Shown here one piece after another: positions 21,201 to 21,888 of a stretch of DNA of 21,888 nt. The notes below the pieces were generated by a model that was not told where the DNA came from, made no database searches, and saw only the letters and a program-made list of their open reading frames with translations. This DNA comes from Auxenochlorella pyrenoidosa (Eukaryota > Chlorophyta > Trebouxiophyceae > Chlorellales > Chlorellaceae): positions 410,689 to 432,576 of the forward strand of contig KQ482003.1 of assembly GCA_001430745.1 (NCBI GenBank), in the 5' to 3' direction. How positions within the stretch are numbered: position 1 is the stretch's first letter; every line of letters starts with the position of its first letter. The position numbers were made by a program, and so were the translations under genes.

Positions 21201-21769
21201 GCGTTGAGCTTGCGCGTGAGGGCGCGCTTGCGGCTGTCGTCGTCGGCATCCCACGTCAGCTGCACGTTGGTGTGCTGCAGCGCGCGCGCCTGGAAGGCAG
21301 GCGGCGCATAGTCTGCGGCACCGGTGCGGGGGCGCGGGCGGCGTCTTAGGGCGTGGCGGCGGGGCCAATGCGTATCTCCCACCTGGCTTTGTTGATGCCC
21401 TGGCTGCCCCACAACTGCTGTGCCAGCCCCAATCCGCATGCCCCCGCATGGTCGCCTCACCCGCCGGCACCTCCTGGGCCTCGTCGCGGACCTGCCGCCC
21501 CTCAAAGGACTGCTCCTCGGGCACAAACCGCAGGTCAAACTTGCAGGCGGCTGCGGTGGAGGCAAAAGACAGGGGCGAGGGTCTCACGGTGCATGACTGG
21601 TGCGCACAAACACGAGAGAGCTCTCGCAGCTGCACATGGCGCACAAAGGAGCGATGCGCCGCTGCAGAGAGCCAGGCGGGCCCTGCCGGGGCAGGCCCCG
21701 GCCCCGCCCGTGCCTCACTCTTCATGAACTCCATGCCGTCGCACTCCTCGTAAATCTTGTTGGCGGTGG
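18276..21769 (-). CDS. ESF1: ESF1-like nucleolar pre-rRNA processing protein, C-terminal part (5' end outside the window)
   Basis: Exons, in transcript order: 21769-21719, 21550-21461, 21312-21173, 20924-20657, 20201-20075, 19942-19857, 19607-19522, 19329-18993, 18810-18705, 18552-18276 (stop at 18276-18278). All junctions keep phase; about 522 residues. Landmarks in order: NKIYEECDGMEF and CKFDLRFVPEE, the conserved ESF1 central block; VQLTWDADDDSRKRAL and FKAYLASDTEGESEED; an acidic Asp/Glu/Ser-rich stretch; the block starting MEMEVTFMPGLENLGE; a Lys-rich region; then DPRFAQLLTSHEFALDPTD, the NUC153 signature; and a Lys-rich tail. In yeast and animals ESF1 acts in the nucleolus in early 18S rRNA maturation within the small-subunit processome. 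The upstream RRM-like part is expected beyond 21888. A duplicated DDPFFQ motif sits in exon 19522-19607. The Gln-rich C-terminal extension looks lineage-specific. Confidence 0.88.
18705..18810 (-). other. NUC153 motif exon of the ESF1-like gene
   Basis: Encodes a Gly run, then DLADPRFAQLLTSHEFALD followed by PTDPRFK. NUC153 is a short motif shared by nucleolar ribosome-biogenesis proteins such as ESF1. Both DPRF elements are intact. Confidence 0.85.
20202..20656 (-). other. Long intron of the ESF1-like gene (455 nt)
   Basis: GTCAGG donor at 20656 and GGAGCAG acceptor at 20202. It is the longest intron in this gene. I looked for box C/D guide RNA motifs, since ribosome-biogenesis genes often host snoRNAs, and saw none convincing. 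Confidence 0.55.
21144..21172 (-). repeat. G-quadruplex-capable tract at an ESF1 5' splice site
   Basis: On the minus strand the donor GTGGGC runs directly into G8, G7 and G6 blocks separated by single A, giving four G-runs within 29 nt of the exon 21173-21312 donor. It is therefore in the sense pre-mRNA. Confidence 0.7.
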
Positions 21770-21888
21770 CTGCGGGGCAGACACGGGCGGCAACAACTCC
21801 CAAGGGCTCAACAGTCAAGACGGTACAGTGGCCTGCTCCTTGCCTCCCTCCTGTTGGCATGCAGTTGCCCCTGCTGCAAACCCGGGCG

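Noticed and set aside
1..21888. CRISPR arrays, insertion sequences, tRNA or rRNA genes, bacterial operon signals
   Set aside because: No regularly spaced repeats, terminal inverted repeats with transposase, cloverleaf-like segments or rRNA cores were seen. The intron-rich structure shows that this is eukaryotic nuclear DNA.

Overview
This window looks like nuclear DNA from a GC-rich, intron-dense green alga, most likely a Chlorella-type trebouxiophyte. The evidence is the strong GC bias, many short introns (mostly 100-250 nt, GTGAGG/GTGGGC-type donors, CTGCAG/GCAG acceptors, some apparent GC-AG introns), Gln/Ala-rich tails, and plant- or eukaryote-type protein families. No operons, ribosome binding sites, CRISPR arrays, insertion sequences, tRNA or rRNA genes were seen. 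The species call is an inference. Exon models were built by hand from reading frame, splice signals and intron phase.

Layout, left to right: (1) 1-809 (+), the 3' end of a gene with a Gln/Ala-rich C-terminus. (2) 1136-4107 (-), a 13-exon gene for a type II membrane protein resembling glycosyltransferase family 61 (DUF563). (3) 4746-14571 (-), a 22-exon gene for a helix-rich protein of about 2,071 residues that I cannot assign to a family. (4) 15417-17915 (+), an 8-exon gene for a basic 314-residue protein with a C2HC-type zinc knuckle and a SWIM zinc finger. (5) 18276 to beyond the right edge (-), the C-terminal part of an ESF1-like nucleolar pre-rRNA processing protein.

Genes 1 and 2 converge, and candidate TGTAA polyadenylation signals suggest that their 3' ends overlap. 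Genes 2 and 3 are tandem. Genes 3 and 4 are head to head across 845 bp of AT-richer DNA, probably a shared promoter region. Genes 4 and 5 converge across 361 bp. The genes show no obvious shared pathway, as is usual for a nuclear chromosome.

The most unusual item is gene 3. It is long and intron-phase consistent over all 21 junctions. It has a UIM-like motif, repeated amphipathic helices near its C-terminus and a possible frame-shifting poison exon. In the glycosyltransferase the usual HGAG motif is replaced by a different sequence. An ESF1 intron starts with a run able to form a G-quadruplex.
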